Shown here in pieces: positions 7,338 to 14,509 of a DNA stretch of 24,266 bases; the stretch's first letter is position 1, and the number at the start of each line of letters is the position of its first letter. The translations under genes and the position numbers were made by a program. The stretch is from Acidobacteriota bacterium. GTDB lineage: Bacteria; Acidobacteriota; Terriglobia; Terriglobales; Acidobacteriaceae. The notes under the pieces were generated by a model. The model saw only the letters and a program-made list of their open reading frames with translations, was not told the DNA's origin and did no database searches. The DNA is taken from positions 1 through 24,266 of the forward strand of contig JAGWML010000017.1 of NCBI GenBank assembly GCA_028873155.1. Reading direction: 5' to 3'.

Positions 7338-8708
7338 TCAAGCCTGTTGAACGCTGATGGTCGTCTGCGATTCCATCGCGGCAGCTTCCGCCACGGCCCA
7401 GCCGGCAATCAGCAGACTGGGCGCATGCACGGCGTCGAGCGAGCCGAGTTTGCCGAGAGTCGTGTACTGGACCTGTTCGTCTGGCTGAGAGGCGCGTGAC
7501 ACCACTGCACAGGGCAAATCTTCCGGCAGCCCAGCCTGCATCCATTCAATCGCCAGTAGGTTCAGATCGCGCCCCGGCATGTAGACCACGCGCGTGGCAT
7601 CTTCCATCGCAGGCAGGGGCGCATGATTGTGCGATTGCGCGTGATGGCCAGTCGAAAAGATGACGTTGGAGGCAGCCGTGCGGCTGGTCAACGAGCAGCC
7701 GATAGAGCTTGCCGCAGCCATCCCCGCAGTAATTCCCGGCACCACGTCAAATGGAACCGCCGCATCGCGCAGTGCCGCCATCTCTTCCGCCGCTCGGCCA
7801 AAAAGCAGAGGATCTCCACTCTTTAACCGGACGACGGTGCGACCGGATTGCGCGCGCTTCATCATCAGTGCGTTGATCTCGTCCTGCGTGATGCTCTTCA
7901 GGCCGCAGCGCTTGCCCACGTTCACAATCTCCGCTTCCGGCGCAGCGAGGCCAAGAATCGCTTGCGGCACAAGGTCATCGTGCAGCACCACATGCGCAGA
8001 GCGAATCAAGCGCGTGGCTCTTACTGTCAATAACTCCGGGTCGCCTGGTCCCGCACCCACAAGCGACACTCTTCCCACCTCGCCGGGCTGAGGTTGCTGC
8101 AACGGCGCGGCTGCGAGACGGCGCGTGGCACAGCTTGGAGAATCGCAGATCTGTCGCTGCGCCAGCTCATGCAGCAGCAGCTTGCGTTCTTCTCCGCGTG
8201 GGTGTGTTGCCAGCACTTCGCGCCGCAGCCCGCCAAGCTCTGCCAGCCAGGGTCCCAGATCCTGCGGAAGCTGTTCGTCAATCTCCCGACGCAGCCGCTG
8301 TGCCAGCGCGGGGCTCTCTCCCGCGGTCGAAATGGCAACCTGCAGGTCTCCGCGCCGCACTACCGATCCGAAATAGAAATCGCAATTCGGAATGTCGTCA
8401 ACGCTGTTGCAGGGGACGTTTCGTTCGATTGCTGCCTGGTAGACTGCCGCGTTTTCGTCAGCCTTGTCCGTCGCCGCGATGACGAGGAACATGCCGTCCA
8501 GATCGTGCGGCAGGAACTCGCGCTGCACCCACTCCAGCGTGCCTTCGGCGGCCAGCGCCTGCACCTCTTGCCGCGCCTCCGGGGCGATCACGCGCAGGTG
8601 CAGCCCTGTTTTGAGCAGACTGCCGATCTTTTCGAGCGCAACATTCCCCGCGCCCACCAGCAGGGCAGGGCGGTCTTCGAGTCTCAGGAAAATCGGCAGC
8701 AGTTGCAT
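7338..8708 (-). CDS. cysG: Siroheme synthase CysG (SUMT fused to precorrin-2 dehydrogenase/ferrochelatase)
   Basis: This 456-residue fusion makes siroheme from uroporphyrinogen III. The N-terminal Rossmann module (CysG-B/Met8-like) shows PALLVGAGNVALEK at about 14-27, FLVIAATDKADEN, and NSVDDIPNCDFYFGS (101-115) with the catalytic Asp region. The C-terminal uroporphyrinogen methyltransferase shows VSLVGAGPGDPELLTVRA (214-231), VVRLKSGDPLLFGR and VVPGITAGMAAAS. The length matches the three-activity CysG of enterobacteria. AAGGAG overlaps the stop of the upstream reductase gene and sits six bases before ATG at 8708, so the two are one operon. The context fits: siroheme is the prosthetic group of the neighbouring reductase. 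Confidence 0.95.
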   Translation of the reverse strand: MQLLPIFLRLEDRPALLVGAGNVALEKIGSLLKTGLHLRVIAPEARQEVQALAAEGTLEWVQREFLPHDLDGMFLVIAATDKADENAAVYQAAIERNVPCNSVDDIPNCDFYFGSVVRRGDLQVAISTAGESPALAQRLRREIDEQLPQDLGPWLAELGGLRREVLATHPRGEERKLLLHELAQRQICDSPSCATRRLAAAPLQQPQPGEVGRVSLVGAGPGDPELLTVRATRLIRSAHVVLHDDLVPQAILGLAAPEAEIVNVGKRCGLKSITQDEINALMMKRAQSGRTVVRLKSGDPLLFGRAAEEMAALRDAAVPFDVVPGITAGMAAASSIGCSLTSRTAASNVIFSTGHHAQSHNHAPLPAMEDATRVVYMPGRDLNLLAIEWMQAGLPEDLPCAVVSRASQPDEQVQYTTLGKLGSLDAVHAPSLLIAGWAVAEAAAMESQTTISVQQA

Positions 8709-8718
8709 GGTTCTCTCC

Positions 8719-10419
8719 TTATTCCGCCACGGCCAGCGGCACTCGGCCAGCGGGCGGCAAATCGCGTTCCGCAGCTGGCTGTTCTTCTCCAGCTAGATAT
8801 GCGCGCAGCTCGTCATTGGAGTGCCGCTGGAACCACGCGCGAAGATTCTCATCTGATGCACGGCTGGCCATGTACTGACGCAGCAGCCGCTCAATCGACT
8901 CAGGCACCTGCGGCGCAGGGCAGCGATAGCCAACAGGGCGCGAGACTGCGGCGTGCTTACCCACCGCGCCCCCGAGGCAGAAGTAGTAGGCATCGATCAT
9001 CTTGCCTTCATGCTTGATCTTCTTGCCTTCCATGCCGATATCGGCAATCCAGTGCTGGCCGCAGCCATTCGAGCAGCCCGTCACGTGCAGGCGCAGCAGT
9101 TCATCAAACTCGGGCAGCCGCTCCTCCATCTCTTCCACCAGCCAGCGCGTAAAGCCCTTAGTCTCCGTAATTGCCAGCTTGCAGAACTCGGTGCCGGTGC
9201 AGGCCACGGCTCCTCTCCAGAAAACTGAGCCTTCCACATGGAGTCCGATCTTTCCCAGCTCGCGAACCAGCTCTGGCGCTTTCTCAGTTGGAATGTCGAT
9301 GAAGATCAGGTTCTGCGACGCAGTCGCACGCAACTGCCCGCTTCCGTAGCGCTCAGCGAGTTCTGCGGCCGCAGCAAGCTGATCGCCCGTCATCCGCCCG
9401 CGCAGCACCGATGCGCCCACGTAGCTGAGCCCGGCCTGCTTCTGCGGGTGGATGCCCGCGTGGTCGCGTAGCGTCTCATCGGGAAGGCGCTCCGGCGCGC
9501 CCGGCAGCAGCGTGAAGTCCAGGCGCGACTGCAGCTCCGCGCGGAAGCTCTCCGGTGTCCACCCCTCCTTCAGGAAGAGGTACTTCATGCGTGCCCGGTC
9601 GCGGCTCTCGCGCAGCCCCTGCTGATCCCGGAAGATCTCGGCTACGGTGCGAACAACGCGCACAGCCTGTTCCGGCAGGATGAAGACATCAATCGGAATC
9701 GCAAGATGCGGCTCCTTGGACAGCCCGCCTCCCACGCGCAGCGCAAACCCCACTTGATCGTGGTGCAGCACAGGCGTCAACGCCACATCATTAATCTCTG
9801 GATAGTTGCACCATGTAGGGCAGCCGGATATGGAGATCTTGAATTTGCGCGGCAGATTCACAAACTCCGGATTCGCCGTCAGCAGTTGCGCGACCTCCAC
9901 AGCCAGCGGCGAGGCGTCAATGATCTCATCGGCAGCAATCCCGCACAGCGGGCAGCCGGTCACGTTGCGCACCACATCGCCGCAGGCACCCTTCGGCGAA
10001 AGCCCGATCGCACTCAGCGCATCCACCACTTCCGGCAGCGATTCAATCGTCAGCCAGTGCAGTTGGATATTCTGCCGCACCGTGATGTCGGCGAGATTGC
10101 GCGCGTGTTTGCGCGTCAGGTCTGCAATTACGCGGAGCTGCTTCGAGGTGATGATTCCATTCGGAATCCCGACGCGCATCATGAAGTAATCGGTCGTTAC
10201 CCCTTCGCCGCCTTTGCCCCCGGTGGCGCCCACGCCGTCCCCTTGCGTGTAGACGCCCCACCATTTGAAGTAGAGCGATGCCCACTCCGGCACCACGCTC
10301 GCGCGGCCTGCACGGGCAAACGCCCGCACCTCGTCGAATGCTTCCCAGGGATTCTTGGCAAGCTTCAGCCGCTCGGTGCGCTGGGTTTTCGTTTCCTTCA
10401 GAACGACAGATTCGCTCAT
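8719..10419 (-). CDS. Siroheme [4Fe-4S] nitrite/sulfite reductase (ferredoxin-type, NirA family)
   Basis: The six-electron reductase takes sulfite to sulfide or nitrite to ammonia. The 566-residue protein has two ferredoxin-like half domains and two siroheme/[4Fe-4S] halves. The first half includes KWWGVYTQGDG, YFMMRVGIPNG and ACGDVVRNVTGCP; the second carries the cluster ligands in ACTGTEFCKLAITETK (Cys407, Cys413) and TGCSNGCGQ (Cys449, Cys453). No NADPH-flavin module is present, so ferredoxin is the likely donor. Sequence alone does not settle sulfite versus nitrite. The cysteine-rich leader ORF upstream argues for assimilatory sulfite reduction. ATG at 10419 follows AGAGGAG closely. cysG follows 10 bases after the stop. 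Confidence 0.93.
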   Translation of the reverse strand: MSESVVLKETKTQRTERLKLAKNPWEAFDEVRAFARAGRASVVPEWASLYFKWWGVYTQGDGVGATGGKGGEGVTTDYFMMRVGIPNGIITSKQLRVIADLTRKHARNLADITVRQNIQLHWLTIESLPEVVDALSAIGLSPKGACGDVVRNVTGCPLCGIAADEIIDASPLAVEVAQLLTANPEFVNLPRKFKISISGCPTWCNYPEINDVALTPVLHHDQVGFALRVGGGLSKEPHLAIPIDVFILPEQAVRVVRTVAEIFRDQQGLRESRDRARMKYLFLKEGWTPESFRAELQSRLDFTLLPGAPERLPDETLRDHAGIHPQKQAGLSYVGASVLRGRMTGDQLAAAAELAERYGSGQLRATASQNLIFIDIPTEKAPELVRELGKIGLHVEGSVFWRGAVACTGTEFCKLAITETKGFTRWLVEEMEERLPEFDELLRLHVTGCSNGCGQHWIADIGMEGKKIKHEGKMIDAYYFCLGGAVGKHAAVSRPVGYRCPAPQVPESIERLLRQYMASRASDENLRAWFQRHSNDELRAYLAGEEQPAAERDLPPAGRVPLAVAE

Positions 10420-10439
10420 AACTCCTCTTTACTCGGAAA

Positions 10440-10451
10440 GGTCCAAGGACC
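10440..10451. repeat. Short inverted repeat just before the reductase ribosome-binding site
   Basis: GGTCC and GGACC form a perfect 5-bp inverted repeat with a 2-base centre, about 20-30 bases upstream of the reductase ATG. The centre is too short for a stable loop without opening a pair. It could be a protein site or part of the leader fold; its role is unknown. Confidence 0.3.
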
Positions 10452-10455
10452 GTAT

Positions 10456-10564
10456 AAGTTTGTGGGGAAAATAGAAAGCCCGCGGCAGATTGGGCTGCAA
10501 CGCGGGCATTCAGAAACCTTGAAGTTGGGTACAAACTTGCAGACTCAGGTCACCTGTGCGCGCG
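10456..10564 (-). promoter_or_regulatory. Mutually exclusive leader RNA pairings (candidate antiterminator region)
   Basis: Several alternative pairings are visible on the minus strand. CGCGCGC at 10564-10558, inside the end of the leader ORF, can pair at six of seven positions with the 5' terminator arm GCCCGCG (10507-10501). AAGTTTGT at 10538-10531 is perfectly complementary to ACAAACTT at 10463-10456, beyond the terminator tail. The same AAGTT can instead form a local hairpin with AACTT at 10526-10522. Such competing folds are typical of attenuators controlled by ribosome position. The regulatory reading is inference; the complementarities are seen directly. Confidence 0.45.
10464..10507 (-). 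terminator. Terminator-like attenuator hairpin in the leader of the reductase operon
   Basis: On the minus strand GCCCGCG (10507-10501), a TT bulge and GCAG pair with CTGC and CGCGGGC (10488-10478) around a short loop. That gives 11 base pairs, mostly GC, followed at once by TTTCTATTTT (10477-10468). This is a good intrinsic-terminator shape, yet it lies after the candidate leader ORF and about 60 bases before the reductase start, so it would act as an attenuator rather than an end-of-gene terminator. No folding energy was computed. Confidence 0.65.
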
Positions 10565-10603
10565 TGGCGGCATACAAAGGCGACAACAGGTCGAAATCTG
10601 CAT
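10550..10603 (-). CDS. Candidate cysteine leader peptide MQISTCCRLCMPPRAHR
   Basis: A 17-codon ORF begins at ATG 10603 and ends in TGA at 10550, about 130 bases before the siroheme reductase. Three of codons 6-10 are Cys (TGT TGT CGC CTT TGT). An in-frame TTG at 10609 would add two residues. There is no clear Shine-Dalgarno. A promoter-like pair (TTGCAA, 17 bases, GAAAAT) would place the transcription start at or near the A of the ATG, so a leaderless mRNA is plausible. Short Cys-rich ORFs ahead of sulfur-assimilation genes are known in mycobacteria as leaderless cysteine attenuators. Translation here is unproven. Confidence 0.55.
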   Translation of the reverse strand: MQISTCCRLCMPPRAHR

Positions 10604-10609
10604 GGTCAA

Positions 10610-10638
10610 ATTTTCTCAGGAGGAATGGTAAATTGCAA
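10610..10638 (-). promoter_or_regulatory. Candidate promoter for the reductase-cysG operon
   Basis: TTGCAA (10638-10633) and GAAAAT (10615-10610) are separated by exactly 17 bases; each matches the sigma-70 consensus at four of six positions. The start site would fall about seven bases after the -10 box, at the ATG of the Cys-rich leader ORF. The fit of spacing and position raises interest, but the boxes themselves are only moderate. Confidence 0.4.
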
Positions 10639-10790
10639 CACAAATCTTGAACCTCCAATATTGCGCGCTGGCGAATCGCATTCTGCGGCGCTGCATTCAA
10701 GTCTTTGCAAATCAGCGGCAACCAGCTCGGATCGCCCATCGATTCTTCAGCGACGCATCACTTGCTTGGGTTGCAAAACAGGAGAAATCA

Positions 10791-10828
10791 ACGCGCGGAG
10801 AGCAAGCTAGCACTGCCTCTCCGCGCGT
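10791..10828 (-). terminator. Strong hairpin terminator after htrA
   Basis: ACGCGCGGAGAG (10791-10802) and CTCTCCGCGCGT (10817-10828) form a perfect 12-bp stem with a 14-base loop, starting 7 bases after the htrA stop. The minus-strand tail TGATTTCTCC-TGTTTT is only moderately T-rich, so termination may be imperfect, but position and stem make this the likely end of the blaI-blaR1-htrA transcript. Confidence 0.75.
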
Positions 10829-10834
10829 ATTTAG

Positions 10835-12391
10835 TCACATGCCATTTTGCGCGTTCGGTGCCGGATGCACCACGCGATAGCTCGCGCCGCCATGCGACCA
10901 CACCAGCAGCAGAATGTCCTTGCTGGCCGGCAGCGCGTGAACCTGGCTGACAAAATTGTCTGCGCTCTCCACCGGCTTACGGTCAACCTCCAGAATCACG
11001 TCGCCCGGCGCCAGGCCCGCATCGTCCGCCGGACTTGCAGGACGCACAGTCTCAATCGCCGCGCCGTGCACGTGCTCTGGAATATTCAGTTGCTGACGAA
11101 TATCTGAAGTCAGATCTGCGACGGCAAGACCGAGGCGCGCGTGCTGGCCATCGGTCCCGGCGTTGCTCTCTGCCAGTTCAGTTTTCGCATGGAACTCGCC
11201 CACCTGCACCTTCACCGTTTCGGGTTTGCCGTCGCGCAGGATGCCCAGCGCGATCGTGTTTCCTGGTGTAATCTGCGTAACGGCCACCTGCAGGGCGCTG
11301 CCGTTCACCATCTTTTTCCCATTCAGCTCGCGCAACACGTCGCCTGTCTTCAGCCCTGCGTGGCTCGCGGGCGAGTCCGGAGCCACCTGACTGACAATTG
11401 CGCCGCTCGCATCCGGCAGGTTGAAGAAGCTTGCATTTTCCGGCGTCACGTCGTTCATGCTGATGCCCAGGTACCCGTGGTGCACCGAGCCGGTCTTGAT
11501 GATCTGCTCAGCTGAGCTGCGCGCAATCTCTGAAGGGATTGCAAAGCCCGCGCCGGCGAACGATCCGCTGTTGGTGATGATGAATGTGTTGATACCGATC
11601 ACCTCTCCATGCGCATCCACCAGCGGGCCTCCGGAGTTGCCGGGATTAATTGCCGCGTCGGTCTGAATGAAGTCGCCTGGTTTGCGCGGGTCATTGGTAT
11701 ACGGATTCGGCCGGTTCAAGGCGCTGATAATTCCGCGCGTGACCGAAAATTGGAAGTAGCCGAATGGACTGCCAAAGGCCAGCACCGTCTGTCCCGGATG
11801 CAACTGGTTGGAGTCGCCCCACGGAATGCTAGGCAGATCCTTCGCGTCAATCTTGATCACCGCCAGATCATTCAGCTTGTCGACGCCCATCAGCCGCGCC
11901 GCAAAAACGCGTCGGTCGTGCATGGTCACACGAATCTGCGTCGCGTCATTCACGACATGATCGTTGGTCACAATGTAGCCGTCCGGCGAGATGATGATGC
12001 CGCTGCCCACGCCGTATTCCACCTGTGGCTGCTGCGGCATGCCCTGGCCCTGAAACGGCGAGCCGAAGCCGAAGAACTGTTGCAGCCCCGGCGGAATCTG
12101 CCCCTGTGCCGGCATGCCATCGTCACCCGGCTCATTGGGATTCACCCTCGCCGTCACTGACACGCTGACAACTGCAGGCGTGACGCGCGAAGCGACTGCT
12201 TCCACTGCGTCATCCAGCGCAACAAGCGACGAGACGCGGCTGTCATCCAACGGAGCCGCCGCGCTGCTCGCGGCCTCTGCCGTGCGATGGCCGAAGAGGA
12301 AAGCTGCGCCCAGTAGAGCAGCTGCCGCCGTTCCGGCAGGGATGGCTAACCGTTTCGTTCTTACGATTAAAGAATTAGTTGATGCAGACAT
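10835..12391 (-). CDS. HtrA/DegP-family periplasmic serine protease with two PDZ domains
   Basis: The 518-residue protease has a signal or anchor segment (about 16-34, after RTKR). The trypsin-like domain carries the triad His145 (TNDHVV), Asp175 (NDLAVIKI) and Ser253 (GNSGGPL). PDZ1 starts near GYLGISMNDV (~307) and PDZ2 near ARLGLAVADL (~420). The insert before the protease domain is rich in Gly, Pro and Gln. HtrA proteins degrade or refold damaged envelope proteins. ATG at 12391 follows GGAGG by seven bases. It lies 33 bases after blaR1 in the same direction, which suggests that protein quality control is switched together with the BlaI/BlaR1 sensor. Confidence 0.93.
   Translation of the reverse strand: MSASTNSLIVRTKRLAIPAGTAAAALLGAAFLFGHRTAEAASSAAAPLDDSRVSSLVALDDAVEAVASRVTPAVVSVSVTARVNPNEPGDDGMPAQGQIPPGLQQFFGFGSPFQGQGMPQQPQVEYGVGSGIIISPDGYIVTNDHVVNDATQIRVTMHDRRVFAARLMGVDKLNDLAVIKIDAKDLPSIPWGDSNQLHPGQTVLAFGSPFGYFQFSVTRGIISALNRPNPYTNDPRKPGDFIQTDAAINPGNSGGPLVDAHGEVIGINTFIITNSGSFAGAGFAIPSEIARSSAEQIIKTGSVHHGYLGISMNDVTPENASFFNLPDASGAIVSQVAPDSPASHAGLKTGDVLRELNGKKMVNGSALQVAVTQITPGNTIALGILRDGKPETVKVQVGEFHAKTELAESNAGTDGQHARLGLAVADLTSDIRQQLNIPEHVHGAAIETVRPASPADDAGLAPGDVILEVDRKPVESADNFVSQVHALPASKDILLLVWSHGGASYRVVHPAPNAQNGM
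12365..12380. promoter_or_regulatory. Possible second BlaI-type operator at the start of htrA
   Basis: The 16-base GATTAAAGAATTAGTT matches the palindromic candidate operator before blaI at 13 of 16 positions and keeps the TTAA-AGAA-TTAG core. It covers roughly codons 4-9 of htrA, so part of the match could be chance from coding sequence. If real it would allow BlaI to control htrA separately or to block elongation. Confidence 0.3.
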
Positions 12392-12424
12392 ATTGATCCC
12401 TCCATTGGGTGTACTTGGCTTCGG

Positions 12425-13951
12425 TTAAAGTTGCAGAGTCAGCCAGCCGTCGCGCGCGAAGAGCGGCGCGGCTGGCGCTGAAGATTTTGGAACGACCCGA
12501 AGAATCAGTCGAGTCACAGTGAACCGCTCGATTGCTGGTACGGGAATTGGACTGTCCGGATGGGCGACGATGTCATAGTCCGCAGAGACCTGCACAACCG
12601 GCTCCACAATCTCCACTTGTTCCCACGCCGTCAACACAAAGAATTGCGAACCCGCTCCACTCGCCTGCATAGCGGCTGCTGTCTGCGGCATCTCCGCGCG
12701 AACGGCTACCGCGCGTGGCCCCTGCGCGCGCCCTGCCAGTTGCGCACCCCGCTCGGATGATTCCGGTTCGTGCATAACAGCCATGATTGCAACTGAGCGC
12801 GCGCGTCCTTTGGTTGCCGGCTCTCGCTCTAAAGCCTCGGCGTGTGCGCCGGAAGTGGCTGGACTCGAAGCAAGCTCAGGCCGCACCATCGCGGTCCGGA
12901 TCGCCGTATGTGCCACTGGGAGGACTGAATCAAAAGCAACCACCTGTGGGCAGCGCACCAGCTCCACTGATCCCGCAATGAGCCCGCAGACCGTCGCGGC
13001 CAGAAAGGCTCCAGTCGCCAGCGGGCTCATCTCGTGGCTGCGCCTTAGGATGCGATGCACACGGTCCACCAGTTCCGGCCGCCGCTGCCAACTGCCCAGC
13101 GTCAGAGCCTCCGTTTGCTGCGCCAGCCCGCGCTCTGCAAGGCTTGCCAGGCATGCAGCGTAGGCACGCGGCGCACGGGTTTGCCGCACCACGCCCTCAT
13201 CGCACGCCATCTCGCGCTCGCGGCACAGTCGCTGCTCCATCCACCAGAGCGCAGGGTTCAGCGGAAACAGCACCAGCGCAATCTTCTGCAGCAGGTTGGT
13301 CCAGTCATCGCGTCGCCGCAGATGCTCGGCCTCATGCAGCACCACCTGCTCCAGTTCACTTTGTGTCAGCTTCTTCAGCAGCCATGCCGGGATGAGAATT
13401 CGTGGCGCGAGAAATCCAATCACGCTGGGTCGATCCAGCTCCGTCGTCGAGCAGACCTGCACCTGCCGCGGAATCCGCGCTCCCTCCCGCAACCGATCTG
13501 ACATAAATGCAAGATCAACCGGCCTTGCGCTCTTCCAGATGCGTCGCAGCCCAACGGCATGCACGCCAAGGTCAACCGCGCGCAGCAGGGACGCAGCCGC
13601 CCACAGGAGTGCAATCGCCACGCCCCATGCCGGCACAAGCTTCAGCCATGCCTGATGGGCTGCTGAGGGTGTCGCAGCCACCGAGGCCTGTACCTTGCTG
13701 AAATGCCCGAAGAGTGGCGCTAGAGGCAGCACGGCCACTACCCCAAACCCAATCGCCCACGCAGCAAAGCGCTGCCCGGCAGAGATGCGCGGCACCAGCT
13801 TGAGCGCACCGGCCAAAGCCACGGTCACCGCCAGACCTTGCCACAGAGCCGTCACGGCGATGGGTGCAGCCACGTGGGCCAGACGTTCGAATCCCGCAAC
13901 CACGTCGCTCACTGCCATGGTCAGAACGGTGCTGAGAGGCGCCACGCTCAT
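12425..13951 (-). CDS. BlaR1/MecR1-like M56 family membrane metallopeptidase sensor, without a penicillin-binding domain
   Basis: This 508-residue protein has N-terminal membrane segments (about 28-50, 62-82, 105-125) and the M56 peptidase core. The zinc motif HEAEH is at 206-210 and the likely third ligand is Glu247 in REMACDEGV. A last membrane segment lies at ~312-332. The outer C-terminal ~175 residues are low-complexity and show no SxxK/SxN/KTG penicillin-sensor motifs, so the signal is probably not a beta-lactam bound in the classical way. In the BlaR1 model the activated peptidase leads to loss of the BlaI repressor. ATG at 13951 overlaps the blaI stop (ATGA). Confidence 0.88.
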   Translation of the reverse strand: MSVAPLSTVLTMAVSDVVAGFERLAHVAAPIAVTALWQGLAVTVALAGALKLVPRISAGQRFAAWAIGFGVVAVLPLAPLFGHFSKVQASVAATPSAAHQAWLKLVPAWGVAIALLWAAASLLRAVDLGVHAVGLRRIWKSARPVDLAFMSDRLREGARIPRQVQVCSTTELDRPSVIGFLAPRILIPAWLLKKLTQSELEQVVLHEAEHLRRRDDWTNLLQKIALVLFPLNPALWWMEQRLCREREMACDEGVVRQTRAPRAYAACLASLAERGLAQQTEALTLGSWQRRPELVDRVHRILRRSHEMSPLATGAFLAATVCGLIAGSVELVRCPQVVAFDSVLPVAHTAIRTAMVRPELASSPATSGAHAEALEREPATKGRARSVAIMAVMHEPESSERGAQLAGRAQGPRAVAVRAEMPQTAAAMQASGAGSQFFVLTAWEQVEIVEPVVQVSADYDIVAHPDSPIPVPAIERFTVTRLILRVVPKSSAPAAPLFARDGWLTLQL

Positions 13952-14364
13952 CGAGTCACCTCGCTCGCTGCGCCCTCATCTTCGTCCGGCGCGGCGTCTT
14001 GAATGGCCTGCTTCAGCCTCTGCAATTCGTCGGGCGAGAGGTCCTCATCGCCTAGAAGCGAGAGCAGCAACCGCTCGCGTGAATTCCCAAAGAACCGGCT
14101 TAGCACGTGCCGAATCTCCGATTGGCTTGCCTCCTGCTCGGCCACGCACGGCCAGTAGACAAAGGCGCGGCCCTCCTGGCGGTGCTCCACATACCCCTTT
14201 TGCTCCAGAATCCGGATCGTCGTGAGTACCGAGTTATAGGCGAGATCCTCGCCTTCGGGCATCGCGGCGACCAGGTCGTTTACCGATGAGTCACCGCGCC
14301 GCCAGAGGATCTTCATGAGCCTCAGCTCTGCCTCGGTCAACGTGTTGGATTTCCTGGGCGGCAT
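13948..14364 (-). CDS. blaI: BlaI/MecI/CopY-family winged-helix repressor
   Basis: The product is 138 residues. The N-terminal winged helix shows LTEAELRLMKILWRRGDSSV and AYNSVLTTIRILEQKGYVEH, with the basic wing segment REGRAFVYWP-like (QEGRAFVYWP). The C-terminal ~60 residues are helical and dimerising, ending in an acidic tail. ATG at 14364 gives the usual BlaI N-terminus (PPRKSNTLTEAE). A TTG at 14433 would add 23 untypical residues and run through the candidate operator. The family represses its own operon as a dimer and is inactivated via the neighbouring M56 peptidase. Targets here are probably blaI-blaR1-htrA. Confidence 0.93.
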   Translation of the reverse strand: MPPRKSNTLTEAELRLMKILWRRGDSSVNDLVAAMPEGEDLAYNSVLTTIRILEQKGYVEHRQEGRAFVYWPCVAEQEASQSEIRHVLSRFFGNSRERLLLSLLGDEDLSPDELQRLKQAIQDAAPDEDEGAASEVTR

Positions 14365-14431
14365 GAATTTCTTTCTGATTCCAAATGGGTTACTTGAACT
14401 CCGAACGCGCCGTGCAACCCTATAGACCCAC

Positions 14432-14447
14432 AACTAAAGGATTAGTT
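14432..14447. promoter_or_regulatory. Palindromic candidate BlaI operator upstream of blaI
   Basis: AACTAA and TTAGTT are perfect 6-bp inverted arms around AGGA, about 70 bases before the blaI ATG. On the minus strand TTGCTC (14460-14455) and TTTAGT (14438-14433), 16 bases apart, could be a promoter whose spacer and -10 box are covered by the palindrome. BlaI/MecI operators are short AT-rich palindromes at their own promoters, so the position fits autorepression. Confidence 0.5.
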
Positions 14448-14509
14448 AGCGCATGAGCAAAATTTTTCGCGGCAGCGAGACAAAGAATGACAGGGAAGGG
14501 AATTCGTCT

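Larger units (their letters stand above)
10420..10834 (-). other. 415-base intergenic region between htrA and the siroheme reductase
   Basis: The region holds the htrA terminator hairpin at the htrA side, then about 150 bases (10640-10790) in which nothing recognisable was seen, then a candidate promoter, a Cys-rich leader ORF and a terminator-like attenuator before the reductase. No SAM riboswitch or other known riboswitch core was recognised by eye. Confidence 0.6.

Noticed and set aside
8094..9017. Plus-strand open frame of 307 codons
   Set aside because: It is antisense to cysG and the reductase, both firmly identified; no motif is seen.
10420..10640. SAM-type riboswitch upstream of the sulfur gene
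   Set aside because: The conserved core elements of SAM-I or SAM-II could not be found; the terminator-like hairpin is better explained by the Cys-rich leader ORF.
10545..10739. Minus-strand 64-codon frame overlapping the leader of the reductase
   Set aside because: Its product looks random, and the better signals here (promoter spacing, Cys-rich 17-codon frame, hairpin) lie in another frame.
12425..14364. Beta-lactam resistance cassette
   Set aside because: No beta-lactamase gene is present and the BlaR1-like protein lacks penicillin-binding motifs; BlaI/BlaR1 pairs are widespread general regulators.
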